Positions 32,791 to 44,350 are shown, counted from the first letter of the stretch. The stretch: 64,000 bases of DNA from Bubalus kerabau (GCF_029407905.1 NC_073628.1:21605501-21669500), one strand, 5' to 3'. Notes: generated from the letters alone by a model not told the origin. Made by a program: numbers and translations.

Positions 32791-32931
32791 TGCTGCATGA
32801 AGGCAGTATAGTTATGAGTACATTCTTTCCAATTCCTTTTTGTACAGCCTTAAACTAATGGCATATGAAATATACACTTCAGAGTCAGGAGCAAATGTGT
32901 ATTACATACATACATGATAGGTATGTGCATA

Positions 32932-33196
32932 TTGCTGCTGCTAAGTCACTTCAGTCGTGTCCGACTCTGTGGGACCCCAGTGACAGCAGCCCACCAGGCT
33001 CCCCCGTCCCTGGGATTCTCCAGGCAAGAACACTGGAGTGGGTTGCCATTGCCTTCTCCAGTGCATGAAAGTGAAAAGTGAAAGTGAAGTCGCTCAGTCG
33101 TGTCCGACTCTTAGTGACCCCATGGATTGCAGCCTACCAGGCTCCTCTGCCCATGGGATTTTCCAGGCAAGAGTACTGGAGTCGGGTGTCATTGCA
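32932..33196 (-). mobile_element. Bov-A2 SINE
   Basis: An antisense dimer from 'ttgctgctgctaagtcactt' to 'actggagtcgggtgtcattg'. Well preserved. Flanks carry 'tgcata'-type similarity only. Confidence 0.93.
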
Positions 33197-33401
33197 TACA
33201 CATATTACAAATGATTAATTTGACCCAAGGAATCAAACTGAGATTAAGCCAGAAATTTTTAGCAATGGGAAGGAAACTCTTACTCTATAATAAAGATACA
33301 AAAGTACATTCCTCCTGGCCGGAACTGATTCTCTTTTGTCAGTTATGTAGAACCCTCCATCCAGTGGGTGTTTCCTTGCCAGGGTCAACTGTGGAAACTT
33401 T

Positions 33402-33606
33402 GGTTGTGAAGTTGCTCAGTCATGTCCGACTCTTTGCAACCCCACGGACTGTAGCCTGCCAGGCTCCTCCATCCATGGGATTTTCCAGGCAAGAATACTG
33501 GAGTGGGTTGCCATTTCCTTCTCCAGAGGATCTTCCTGACCCAGGGATCAAACCTGGGTCTCCCGTTTTGTAGGCAGACGCTTTTACCATCTGAGCCACC
33601 AGAGAA
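33402..33606 (-). mobile_element. Bov-tA SINE (left arm of an inverted pair)
   Basis: An antisense full-length copy. Target duplication gtggaaacttt (33391-33401) / gtggcaacttt (33607-33617). It lies only about a dozen bases from an oppositely oriented SINE. Confidence 0.94.
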
Positions 33607-33618
33607 GTGGCAACTTTA

Positions 33619-33831
33619 GGTGGCCCCAAATGGCTCAGACGGTATAGAAACTGCCTGCAATGCAGGAGACCTGGTTTCGATCCCTGGGTTGGGAAGATCC
33701 TCTGGAGAAAGGAATGGCTATTCACTCCAGTGTTCTTGCCTGGAGAATTTCATAGACAGAGGAGCCTGGTAGGCTATAATCCATGGGGTTGCAAAGAGTC
33801 AGACATGGCAGAGCTACTAACACAACCACCA
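33619..33831 (+). mobile_element. Bov-tA SINE (right arm of an inverted pair)
   Basis: A plus copy with a diverged start ('tggccccaaatggctcagac'), ending 'gcagagctactaacac'. Together with 33402-33606 it forms a head-to-head inverted repeat of about 200 bp per arm. Confidence 0.92.
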
Positions 33832-34266
33832 CAAAGCCCTGTGCACACTCCATGCTCCACAGTGGCAATACCATCAGACCGAGGCTTAGGGAGTGTCTCT
33901 CACTGAAGGGTGATACCCAAGAGCCAGGATGTGCTCGGCAGACCCCAGAGTGCTGGACACTGGGGATGTTTTTTTTCAGTGTCCTGTAGAAGAAAAGAAT
34001 AGGGCTTCAGACACTCTGCTCAAATGCTCTTGAAAGATTTCACATTGCAGTGGGGGGTGTCTTGAGAGCCACTTGGCAACCAGCTGAGGTCTCTGCAGCT
34101 GTGAACTCCATGATGGCCTCAGTGCCAGGCAAATTCATTGGTTGTTTCTTTGCTTCAAGGAGGACAACTAATTATTGAAAGAGTTTGCACTGGACACCCT
34201 CAAGATGCATATATTTTATTGAGACCATCAGGTGAGAAAAGAACTTTTTCAGTCTTCACCCTCAAC
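33832..34266. other. Nothing recognised
   Basis: Unique-looking sequence with no exon. Confidence 0.4.
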
Positions 34267-34276
34267 AAGTTTATAG

Positions 34277-34328
34277 AAGAAATTAACACAACACTGTAAA
34301 GCAATTATACTCCAATTAAAAAAAATAG
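34277..34328 (+). mobile_element. Extremely short (52-bp) L1 3' end
   Basis: 'aaattaacacaacactgtaa' to 'ctccaattaaaaaaaatag' is just the last 50 bases of the artiodactyl L1 3' UTR. A perfect 10-bp duplication aagtttatag flanks it (34267-34276 and 34329-34338), which proves insertion rather than chance. Confidence 0.9.
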
Positions 34329-34508
34329 AAGTTTATAGTCATGTAGGGGAGATAAGTTAGAATGACAAATCTATGCTTGGGGCTAGTCATCAATTTGTTA
34401 GCATTGTATATGATGACTTTGGACATCCAAGTTGTAACCTAAATAGGGCCATGATTCAGATGATCATTAAGGGTATCAAGGGCCTTTAACCCTAGTAGAG
34501 ATTCCCTA

Positions 34509-34704
34509 CGGGCTTCCCTCATGGCTTAGTTGGTAAAAAATCTACCTGCAATGCAGGAGAACTGGGCTCAATCCCTGAGTTAGGAACATCCCCTGGAGAA
34601 GGAGATGGCAACCCACTCCAGTATTCTTGCCTGGGAAATCCCATGGACAGAGGATTCTGGCAGGCTACAGTCCATGCATTTGCAAGAGTTGGACAGAGCT
34701 GAGG
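34509..34704 (+). mobile_element. Bov-tA SINE
   Basis: A plus copy, 'gggcttccctcatggcttag' to 'gttggacagagctgaggt'. It has lost part of the 'tggggtcgcaaagag' segment. Older than most. Confidence 0.9.
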
Positions 34705-36386
34705 TTCCCCACAGGTTCATAACTGTTCCAAGCAGTCACCCATTCTCTCTCCAGCCAATGTCCTATTTCACTGCTGATGGACTTGGCTCTGAGTGCCCTG
34801 TGGCTCTCCGCATCTCCTTCCCGAGAGAATGCGGCTGGATTTGCTGAGACTGTGCAGATTTTTTGGACTTGCAGCTAGCTTCAAAAAGCCCCCTGCTCCC
34901 CAAGGGAAAGTGGACAGCTTCTTGCCGCAAGGATGAAGATGATTTCTTTGTCATTTTTTCCCACAGAAAAGAAAAATGATGAGAACTGAACATTAAAAAG
35001 CATCTGTAACTTGAAGCAGGTACCATGTATTGGTTTGAGCTGATGTCCCAGGACCTAGCTGTTGGTTCCATGTTTTGGTCTTTGCATTGATTTCTACCGG
35101 AGTCTCCTCCAGGTCCCTTTCTTCTCTCTCCTTCAGTCCTAACTGGCCCTCTTTCTTTTATAGTTTCCAAGCAAAAGCAGCTACTTGACTTCACTTGCAA
35201 CTATTTTGAAAATGTCTTTAAATAAGTGCAGTGCATTCCTTCCAACAGAATACTCTAGAAGAGCTCAACAGCCCTGAAGATATACAATCAATACTTTGCC
35301 TGAACCATTGATACCCTTGCCCATCACTTAAATATCATTACAGGAAAGATTTCAACAAGATCACGGCACATTATACTTTAAAGTTTGACTTTAAAGGATG
35401 CCTGGGCTTTGCTGAAAGGCGTTAGTAATGGAATTCTTTATCTCTGAGCTTAATTTATTCTGGGGAGAATAGGACCATTATCTTAAATCTATTTTTTTTT
35501 TCCAACAGAGAAAACAGGCCTCAGAAGTCCAGCACTTATAAGGAAATCATTGTTTAATTACTTTTTTGCTTAACCCTTTACAGAGGAAAGGGAGTGAGTG
35601 TGTGTTATTGGCAAATGAATATGCTTTCCTATTGGGTTGCCATCAATAGACTTGCAGTATTTCTTTTTTTGTCATTTCTATTCCTATGCTTCTGTGTGAT
35701 TCTTGCATACAAGAACTCTGGAGTCAAGGAAACCTCTAACTGGTTCTGAACCCCAATGGAATCCACTTTCTCCTTGATCATGGGTGATGAAGGGGTCTAT
35801 GGTTTGAAGAATGTAAGTGACCGGTGACTGAGAGATTAATGTTCTGGTGTTAAACTATATACTTGGTATAAATTAGATACAACAGAGCTGTGTGTTTTCA
35901 CACCTGGGAATGGACACAGTTGTGTGCAGCTCCTTGGCTCCTCAGTGTGTCTCCACTGTGTAAAACACTTGTTTGAAGAGCAAAGAAAATGCTCTATCAA
36001 CTGACTCCTTTTACAAAACACCAACCACCAAGCAATTAATAGACTCATTGCTGCTTCCCTCCCTCCCAGCAAATTTGCTTAATTGAAGGGCAGTTTGGGA
36101 TTTGTAGAAGGAGATGTGAGCTCCAGGAAAGAGTGTAAGAAGATGCTACATGTCTAGGATTTCTTCCGGGGCCTCTAATGTTTTTGTATTTTTTTTTCCT
36201 ATTCTAATATGTAAAGCTCAACCACTCAGCCCCCATGACATATTTTCGGCCAGGTTTGGGGATCACTTGTGAAAACTAAATGATGTCTTCAAATATTACA
36301 GAACTTCAGGAACAGCTCTTTTGCCAGCCTTAGGCGTCATCAGCCTCCCTAGTCAGTCCTTTTGTTTGATGGCACGTTTCAGTATG
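34705..36386. other. Unique-looking stretch, no gene recognised
   Basis: About 1.7 kb without a familiar repeat. A minus frame of 145 codons (34763-35200) shows no known domain. T-tracts occur at 35490-35501 and 36189-36198. Confidence 0.4.
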
Positions 36387-36583
36387 GCGCTACCCTGGTA
36401 ATTCAACGGTAAAGAACCTGCCTGCAAGTACAGGAGACCTGGGTTTGACCCCTGGGTCGGGAAGATCCCTGAAGAAGGAAATGGCAACCCACTCCAGTAT
36501 TCTTGCCTGGGAAATCCCATGGACAGAGGAGCCCAGTGGGGTCGCAAAGAGGCGGACATGACTTAGCCACTAAACAACAACCA
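36387..36583 (+). mobile_element. Bov-tA SINE
   Basis: A plus copy with a diverged head ('taccctggtaattcaacggt') and a deletion in the Bov-A part ('gaggagcccagtggggtcgc'). Confidence 0.9.
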
Positions 36584-37440
36584 CCACCTTTCACTACAAC
36601 TGCTTCAAAAACTTGATCCCTAGGATTCAACTGGGCAGACATGCCAGTTGGTGAGCATGGCATGGCTTTCCAGAGGTCGAGAGGTTCTCCAGCTTTGAAG
36701 AAGGTTTATCTTGCACTACATACTTACAGATTGCTTGGGTGGAAGGAGAAAAGTAGGCACCGTTATAATGCAGTGAGCTTATCAGAGTTTACATTCAACT
36801 TTCAGCTCCTTCCTTTCCTCTCCTTTGTCAGTTAGGGTACATGGCACTTTTTTTGTTTAACTGCTATTATCAGAGATTTTGTGTTTAATGGTTTGCCGGG
36901 TCACATTTTATAACTGCAAACGACTTTGATGACCTCCATTACTTCTTCTTAGCTATCTTCACATCTCTACAGAGTGAAAGGCTATAAAGAATTCATACCA
37001 GATCTTGTTTTGATCAACTTCTCCAAATGACCATTATACCCAAGTCAAAAAGTCAATGCACTTCCCAAATCAGAGTCTTATACATAGAACATCTCCATTT
37101 TACAAGAGAGGAGAACATTCTATCCTTATGGGTCAGTTACTTTGCAACTGAGTCTAATTGACCTTCTGCTTTCTGTTAGCCTTAACTACCTCTAGTCACA
37201 GGAAACCCAGAATATCCACCTGCTTTTGAATCCCCTTGTCTAACAGCATCCTTACTGATCGTACAAGATAAGTAGGTTCAGTGGGCCATTGGAAAAGGGA
37301 GCCTGGGTTGTCATCAGAATCAGTGTCTATGTTGGAATTTACATTCTCTACCCATGCTCTAAGTTAGCAAGCTAATTTTAAATTGAATATAAGCTGAAGA
37401 AATGTTGGCTGGTTATATTTCTCACCTAACGGTCATAGTC
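36584..37440. other. Unique-looking stretch
   Basis: No exon or repeat recognised. Confidence 0.4.
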
Positions 37441-37758
37441 ACCCATCTAAGAAGAACACTCTTTTCTATATTATTTTACCATTATCCCTGGTCCTCACTC
37501 CTGTTTCCCTTCTCTACCCTAGGTAACTGTTCTATGTTTGATACGTGTCTTTTAATATGTATGTAAATAAGCAGCATTTTCTATGTGAATGGTGTTAATT
37601 TACCTAAATGACATTGTACCACACATATAAATCTGTTTCTTCTTCCATCCAGCTCTACATTTAAGAACTGTTCATATTGTTAATATTTACCCAGTTTTTG
37701 TCTCTAACTGATGCATTTGCAAAGTTTCACTTATCCATTCCCTTTTGATGGATCTTTG

Positions 37759-37973
37759 AAAAATGGAAGTGTGAGTCTCTCTGTCATGTCCGACTATTTG
37801 TGACCTTATGGACTGTAGCCTGTAAGGCTCCTCTGTCCATGGGATTCTCCAGGCAAGAATACTGGAGTGGGTTGCCATGCCCTTGTTCAAGGGATTTTCC
37901 CAACCCAGGGATTAAACCCAGGTCTCCTACATTGCAGACAGAGTCTTTACCATCTGAGCCACCAGGGAAGCCC
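37759..37973 (-). mobile_element. Bov-tA SINE
   Basis: A full-length antisense copy with a perfect 14-bp target duplication ttgatggatctttg (37745-37758 and 37974-37987). Well-preserved head ('gagccaccagggaagccc'). Confidence 0.95.
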
Positions 37974-38082
37974 TTGATGGATCTTTGGGTTGCTTCTAAT
38001 CCCATTCCCCACTCCCATGAACCTGCTTGAGAATTCTGACATTCATACCCCCAGACCAAATGTCTGGGCCTTTAGGGTGTAT

Positions 38083-38351
38083 GCTGCTGCTAAGTCGCTT
38101 CAGTCGTGTCCAACTCTGTGCGACCCCATGGACGGCAGCCCACCAGGCTCCTTGTCCCTGGGATTCCCCAGGCAAGAACACTGGAGTGGGTTGCCATTTC
38201 TTTCTCCAATGCATGAAAGTGAAAAGTGAAAGTGAAGACACTCAGTCCTGTCTGACTCTTAGCAATCCCATGGACTGCAGCCTACCAGGCTCCTCCGTCC
38301 ATGGCATTTTCCAGACAAGAGTACTGGAGTGGGTTACCATTGCCTTCTCCA
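38083..38351 (-). mobile_element. Bov-A2 SINE
   Basis: An antisense dimer 'gctgctgctaagtcgcttca' to 'gggttaccattgccttctcc', nearly full length. Confidence 0.94.
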
Positions 38352-38580
38352 TAATTTTATTGAATACTGGCAGATGTATTCTAAAATAATTGACCAGTTT
38401 ATATTCTTACCCCTAGTTCTGGAGGTTTCATTCCCCACCCCCATGTCCACTAACCTTGGTATTCCCCACTTTTCTAATTCTTGCTTACCTAATTGATACA
38501 AAGCAGCATTTCATTGTTACTTTCACTCATTCTCCTTACTGATGACTTTGATGATAAATCTTTACTTTCAAATTTCCAAG

Positions 38581-39553
38581 AGATAGGAGGAAATAGCATC
38601 TGAAAACAGAACCAGGGCAAACAACTGGAGATCGCCAGAAACGGAATGCTTGAGTCCGCAGGGCAGCTCTTCAAACTCCCCAGCCTGTACGAGCTGTGGT
38701 CCTTGTGATGACCGCCCTGATGCTACAGGAATTCAGGGACTCGATGGTGTTTCATGGGCTTGGACAACCCAGGCATCTATTCCCCCTTCCCCAGCAGAGG
38801 CAAAGTTACATGCCCTCCCCAATCCCAGCTGCAACTCGAGCTGCCATACATCAGTGGATATGTGCAGACTCACTTAGTTTAATGTTTCTATCAAAGTAGC
38901 CCAAAGTGCCATCTTATCAGAGGATCAATTTTATATCAGAGGGTCATTAAATTCTTTTTCATGAGAATAAAATGGGCTTTTGCTGCTGCATGTTGTACTG
39001 CTGCTCATCTGAAACTGGAGATGAAATCAAAGTGGAAGAGATTTAACCAAATTATCCATCTTCAGAAAATAAGCTTCACTGCAAATGTATTTTTGATGTG
39101 GCATTGTGCAACACAGAGAGAGGAGAAATAAAAATATCCTGATGGTCCTGTTATACACTGACGGGGGGAGGCCGTGAATTTAACTCTCCGTGGAGGCAGG
39201 GGTTCATTCGCCCTCCCATTGGCAGTGAGGTGGGGTTAGTTAGGAGTTTGACAGGTGAATGACAAGAGATCTGATCCTCGTGATAGATCATGCTGGCATC
39301 CAGTTGAACTGCACATTCATTTGTTTTGTTTTCTAAAATATGATTTGACTTTCCATGAGGACTTGAACACCTTCAAGGGAGGTCTCGCTGAGCTGTGTGA
39401 TCCAGAGCTCAGCACAAGAAAGGCACCCAGGGCCGATTGCCCACTGCAGCCCCTTCCCTGACCTCTTCCTGGGGTCTCATGAGTGCGAAATCCTAGAGAA
39501 GCAAAACAACAGAGCCAGAAGCAAACAGAAGCCATGGCGATGTTTATGCAAGT
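38581..39553. other. Unique-looking stretch, no gene recognised
   Basis: Overlapping plus frames at 38650-38899 have no domain. 38900-39120 is AT-rich. Nothing more is seen. Confidence 0.4.
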
Positions 39554-39565
39554 ACCCCTGGGCAG

Positions 39566-39774
39566 TTGTTGTTTAGCCCCGCAGTCATGTCCAAGTCTTT
39601 GCAACCCCATGGACTGTAGCTCACCAGGCTCCTCTGTCCATGGGATTCTCCAGGTAAGAATTCTGTAGTGGGTTACCATTTCCTCCTCCAGGGGATCTTC
39701 CCAACCCAGGGGTTGAACCCAGGTCTCCTGCATTGGCAAGCAGATTCTTTACCACTGAGCCACCAGGGAAGCCC
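39566..39774 (-). mobile_element. Bov-tA SINE
   Basis: A full-length antisense copy with a perfect 12-bp target duplication acccctgggcag (39554-39565 and 39775-39786). The 3' end is the 'ttgttgtttag' variant. Confidence 0.95.
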
Positions 39775-39786
39775 ACCCCTGGGCAG

Positions 39787-40223
39787 GGGACTGGACTAAA
39801 TGCCAGAAGTACTAAATATGGGAAATACTAAATGTGGGAAGGAAACAGGAGCACAGGATAGTGTGCTTGGGTAACAACAAAGGAGGCAAAGAGTCACAGA
39901 GATGAACCCTGTGGTGAGAGTGAATTCTCAAGTGCTAGAGATCACAGATCACATCGCCGCTCCCCCGGGGGTCAGAGCAGAGTCAGAACTCTGGACAGCG
40001 TTACAGTCCTGGCCAGTCCACACAGTCCCCACGCCCTGGATGGTGGGGCACTGAAGCCACCAGTGGGCCCCGCACTCCATGCACATTCCACACAGTTTTC
40101 TGGGGCATCAGTGTTGTTGTTCCATCCACTGGGAATGCCCCTTACCCTGCCTGCTTCATAGGTTTTGAGGTTTACTCCATTCCAAGTAAAGAGCATAAGT
40201 CTTTAAAAAACACGCCTGTCCCC
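39787..40223. other. Nothing recognised
   Basis: Unique-looking. A local duplication 'actaaatatgggaaatact' / 'actaaatgtggg' occurs near 39810-39838. Confidence 0.4.
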
Positions 40224-40341
40224 AAGACTTCCCTGGTTGTCCAGTGGTTAAGACTTCACACTTCCAGTGCAGGGGGCATGGGTTCCATCTCTGGTCTGGG
40301 AACTAGGATCCCACATGCTGCACAGAGAGAAAAAAAAAAAA
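40224..40341 (+). mobile_element. CHR-type tRNA-Glu SINE
   Basis: 'agacttccctggttgtccag', 'gttaagacttcacacttcca', 'gggaactaggatcccacatg', A-tail 40331-40341. This is the plus-strand counterpart of the copy at 12.2 kb. Confidence 0.92.
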
Positions 40342-41351
40342 GGATGCCAGTCAGTGGTTCTTCAAGAGCCATGGGTACCTGGAGGGTGTTCAGAGGAGAG
40401 CCACGAAGCTGGCCTCAGGGGCTCAAAGCCCAGTGTTGGAAGAACTCAGAGAGGCCGTCTGACCAGCTCAGCTTTTCTCTGAAATGCTGCCCTCTCTCAG
40501 GGCTCCTTTTTCCCCTTGCAGATAAGCAAAGAGACAGCGATGCCTGGGACGCTGTGGGTTCATTGCTGAGCCATCCAGCCACCTGGCAGTGGATTAGAGC
40601 TTCCATGGTGTCCCGGAGAATGATGTCTCTGTGATGAATGGAGGCCTTGCCTTTAAAAGACCCAGCTACATTTTATATTAGCCATAAGCCATGCATGTGC
40701 TCTTCAGAGAAAACAAGAATGAGGAAAAAAGAAAAAAAAAAAAAAAACATTTGCAAGATAAGTAAAGAGAAATGTAATCCCTCAGTGGAATGAAGGGTGC
40801 TTTGAAATGAATGGGGGATAATCCTTTTGTTGTCTATTACAAACGCACTTTATTTCTGCATTATCTGGCTATGAGAATGTGCCGTTTGCTCTGGTGACAC
40901 AACCCACTGCAGTTTCTTCTCTCGATGTCATTTTTAAATGCGTGACAAAGTAGTGTTTATCGCCAGGGCTCTGAGGCGTCTGCCAGTGGGGGCGGCTGGG
41001 TCATGTGGTCACTGAGGCTCCTGACAGAATGAGTTCTTACTCCTGCTCAGGACAGCCGTGAAAGGGAGGTTCAGGGCAGGGATGGGATGAATGTCTGACC
41101 CCCACCTGCTCCAGAGGTGAAGGACCAGGGCTTTATTCACAAGGGCTTTCAATAGCCAGGAGAGGCATGACTCAGACCCTCGCTCCTTCTGAGTCGGGAA
41201 GGTACCCTGGAGAAGGGAACTCATCTTGCTCTTGCAGGATCTGATGTTCAGGTCTCTTAGAGGGAGAGCAGGAAGATTCTGAGCGCTTCTCAGAAGCCTT
41301 TTGGATGGTCTTTCCTTCCTCCCACCTGTTCTCTCAAGCCTGCTCTGCTTG
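40342..41351. other. Unique-looking stretch
   Basis: An A-rich tract lies at about 40729-40747. No exon recognised. Confidence 0.4.
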
Positions 41352-41388
41352 TCTTTTTCTTCTTCCCACCAGAAAGATGCTCCTTGTT

Positions 41389-41584
41389 AGTGTTGGTTGC
41401 TCAGTCGTGTCTGACTCTTTGACTGTAGCCCACCAGGCTCCTCCATCCATGGAATTCTCCAGGCAAGAATACTGGAATGGGTAGCCATTCCCTTCTCCAG
41501 GGTACCTTCCCGACTCAGGGATCGAACCTGGGTCTCCTGCACTGCAGGCAGATTCTTTACCATATGAGCCACCCTGGAAGCTTT
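41389..41584 (-). mobile_element. Bov-tA SINE with unusually long flanking duplication
   Basis: An antisense copy lacking the 'gcgaccccatg' block near its 3' end. The flanks share 37 versus 36 bp (41352-41388 and 41585-41620), differing only by one C indel and one A/G change. SINE target duplications are normally about 10-16 bp. Confidence 0.93.
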
Positions 41585-41751
41585 TCTTTTTCTTCTTCCC
41601 ACAGAAGGATGCTCCTTGTTGGGAGGCAGCTATCATGGAAACACCAGGACTGATCACAAGCTGCAGTAGCTGGGAATCTCTGTTCCTGGGAGTTACTTCC
41701 TTTGAAGCTCAGATATTGCCATGCTTATTTGTTGATTCTCATTCAAAGCTC

Positions 41752-41800
<49 letters not shown>

Positions 41801-41803
41801 GCA
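41752..41803 (+). repeat. (GT)n-(GC)n alternating purine-pyrimidine microsatellite
   Basis: About fifteen GT units followed by 'gcgcgcgcgcacgcgc'. Continuous alternation for about 50 bp gives strong Z-DNA potential. Confidence 0.96.
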
Positions 41804-41954
41804 TACTAATCTCTCAATCCTGACAGACAGCTTTGGAGTCCTACACCCTGTAGATTCCCAGAGAAGATGGAGCATGTTATGAAGGATTCTGTAACTCCCA
41901 CTCTTAGTGCCTAGATAGCTCAAGAGCTCATCTGATTGCTGCTCAAGAAAATAC

Positions 41955-42260
41955 TGGAGGACAGGGCTGGTGAGTGATCATGTCACTTTCTGCTTTAAAG
42001 GTGCCAAGGATAAAATGGCCCAGTATATTCTATCCTTGGCCAAGGATAAACATGAAGTTCTGCAGAGAGCTCCCTACTGCAAACCCAGCCTGACCAGACA
42101 GCCTCAGCTGGCTCTTTGCCACTTTCTGCCCTGGGACCATCATGCATGCTGCTCTCTGTCCCTGCCCCATTTATCCAATAACTTCTACTCATCTGCCAGA
42201 ATCCAGCTGAAATATCGTTTCCTCAAAGAACTCCCTACACCCAGTGAGTAGATCGGGCCA
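41955..42260 (+). mobile_element. L2 LINE remnant
   Basis: 'cagaatccagctgaaatatc' followed by 'gtttcctcaaagaactccct' matches the L2 coding end ('caaatgtcacctcctc... gaggccttccc') in plus orientation. The segment before it is compatible with L2 at high divergence. Confidence 0.65.
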
Positions 42261-42284
42261 TCTTTGATGATACCTCATAACTCT

Positions 42285-42353
42285 GGGTGCCTGGTGGGCT
42301 GCCATCTATGGGGTCACACAGAGTCGGACACGACTGAAGCGACTTAGCAGCAG
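42285..42353 (+). mobile_element. 5'-truncated Bov-A2 (69 bp)
   Basis: Only the final Bov-A end 'gcctggtgggctgccatcta' to 'gacttagcagcag' was copied. A perfect 9-bp duplication cataactct (42276-42284 and 42354-42362) flanks it. Confidence 0.92.
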
Positions 42354-42423
42354 CATAACTCTTTATTTTAATTAACGTGATTAAAAATGAAGGACGCATT
42401 GGGGAATTAGCAGCTCACTATAC

Positions 42424-42632
42424 GAGCTTCCCTGATGGCTCAGATGGTAAAGAATCCACCTGCAATGCAGGAGACCTGGGTTTGATCCCTGGGTCGGCAA
42501 GATCCCCTGGAGAAGGCAATGGCAACCCACTCCAGTATTCTTGCCTGGAGAATCCCATGGACAGAGGAGCCTGATAGGCTACAGTCCAAGGGGTTGCAAA
42601 GAGTCGAACACGACTGAGCGACTCCCACTAAC
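42424..42632 (+). mobile_element. Bov-tA SINE
   Basis: A full-length, well-preserved plus copy, 'gagcttccctgatggctcag' to 'gactgagcgactcccac'. It lies 60 bp from the truncated Bov-A2. Confidence 0.93.
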
Positions 42633-44350
42633 ATAGTCTCCTCACACTGAAAGATAGACTCGAGAGGCACAAAACACACCTGGCCTATTTTGTTCTCCAC
42701 TACATCCCTACACCAGGATAAATGCTGACCAAACAAAGAAATAAATTAAGATAACTCTAGCTTTCTCTGGTTTGCATATGTAAACCTCCATTCATCACTT
42801 CCTTTCACTCTGTTAGAAGGAAGACGGGAAGGCTGATTCCCATCAGTGTCTCTCAGAATCACATCATCCTCTGAGGTCGCCCTCGACGTGATGATGTGGG
42901 CATGTCAGCCCTGGAAATAGGTTTTGTCATGTCTTCCTGCAGCTGCACTGGGGAGAATTCTGCTGAGGCTGCTGGAAGCTCAGCATCGACGTGCCCACCA
43001 CCTCATTCTCTGCAGCAGCGCCCAGAGCCCACACAGAGCACTGAGTCATGCATGACTCTGGGCTCAAACCGCCCAGAGACTATCTCATGGGTTTGTATTC
43101 CACCTCCTGAGAGCTTCCAGTCTAAGAAATAGAAACTGATTCTAGAAATGGTACCGGCACCCAGAGTTTTCTGGCAACAGGATCAAAACCTGAAACTCTG
43201 AATGTTAAGGCATTTATAACATACATAGTTTAGTAGTATAACATTTGTCTTGGCAGGAAGGGACAAGTTGAAGTACATTTGCAGGTGGGAGATGGTTGGC
43301 TGGCTGAGACGACTGGACATAGAGGGATGTGAAGCTTGGAAATCAGATGGGGAAACAAGTTGACTTTCTCACAGTAACCCAGATAGCCAGGCTATAGAGA
43401 GGATCTATTTCTCTAGAGTCTAACATTTTAGCCTTTCAGTTCACTGGTTCACTGGTTCTGTTTAGGGCATGAGTTCAGCAACAAATTAAGAAAAGTGTCC
43501 CCAATAAATGCTAATAAGCCCCAAGAGAAAACAAGGGCATCCCCATGCATACCAAATGCACTTATTAGCATCCTTGCTATTATGAAGAAAAGAAGAGTGA
43601 CCTTGCAATTGTTAGGAGCTTAAAATGCTATGACTTAAGTTTAGGGGGACACATATTACATTGTAAAACCTAATTAGTGTTCCCTTTGCTAATTGCTGCC
43701 TAGCACTGAGCTGGATAAAATAAATGCATGATAGACGTTTCAAAAAGCAGACATAACCCCATCACCGTTTTTAAAGGAAGTGAAATTACAGGAGAAGTGC
43801 CATTTGAAAAGGTGTTTATCTGAATTGTTCTGAGTGTTGTAAGGGAAGTGGGGAAGCCTGGGCTGTGAGTGGATTTATTTGTCCCCTAAATGCTGAAATC
43901 TTCTTGGGAGAATACTGTTCTCCTATAGTTCTCTGATGTGAAAACAGGGGTGCCAGACAATAGAGGGAAATTACTGCAGCGCCAGAATTCCTCCCCTGCA
44001 TGGAAACAGCTGTGCGGGGAGGGAGATGGTGAAAGTGTGTCTGGACAGGTGGTTAGAACGCTCAGCAGTGGTCCAGCCCAGACCCAGGGCTGGGGTGTCA
44101 GGCTGCACACGTGTGCCCAGAGGTGGGTTTGTCCCCCAGACAAGCTTGACTTGAATTTCTCCAGTTCACATGGGAGACCTGATGGGTTCCCTCCACTCTC
44201 ATGGGATACGAAGGGATTCACAGCCCCTTGGCCATCCTGGGGTCAACATACCTGCAGTGCCAAGGGCACAAAGCTGGGATCTGGCTGCAGTCTCTACCCT
44301 GTTACATAACCATAAGAGCAGAAAGGGTTGAATCGTCAACCACACCTGCC
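42633..44350. other. Repeat-poor stretch, possible conserved noncoding DNA at 43.5-43.8 kb
   Basis: No exon or familiar repeat. 43600-43770 is AT-rich with paired homeodomain-type words (ctaattagtg near 43671 and gctaattgctgcc near 43688). Minus and plus frames near 43.9-44.3 kb have no domain. Confidence 0.4.

Larger units (their letters stand above)
37441..38580 (-). mobile_element. Probable ancient L1 3' UTR, antisense, with two SINE insertions
   Basis: Text such as 'aatgacattgtaccacacat', 'gatggatctttgggttgctt' and 'aattgaccagtttatattct' followed by 'ccatgtccactaaccttggt' resembles antisense L1M 3' UTR. It is weak and edges are uncertain. The two inserted SINEs are listed separately. Confidence 0.5.
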
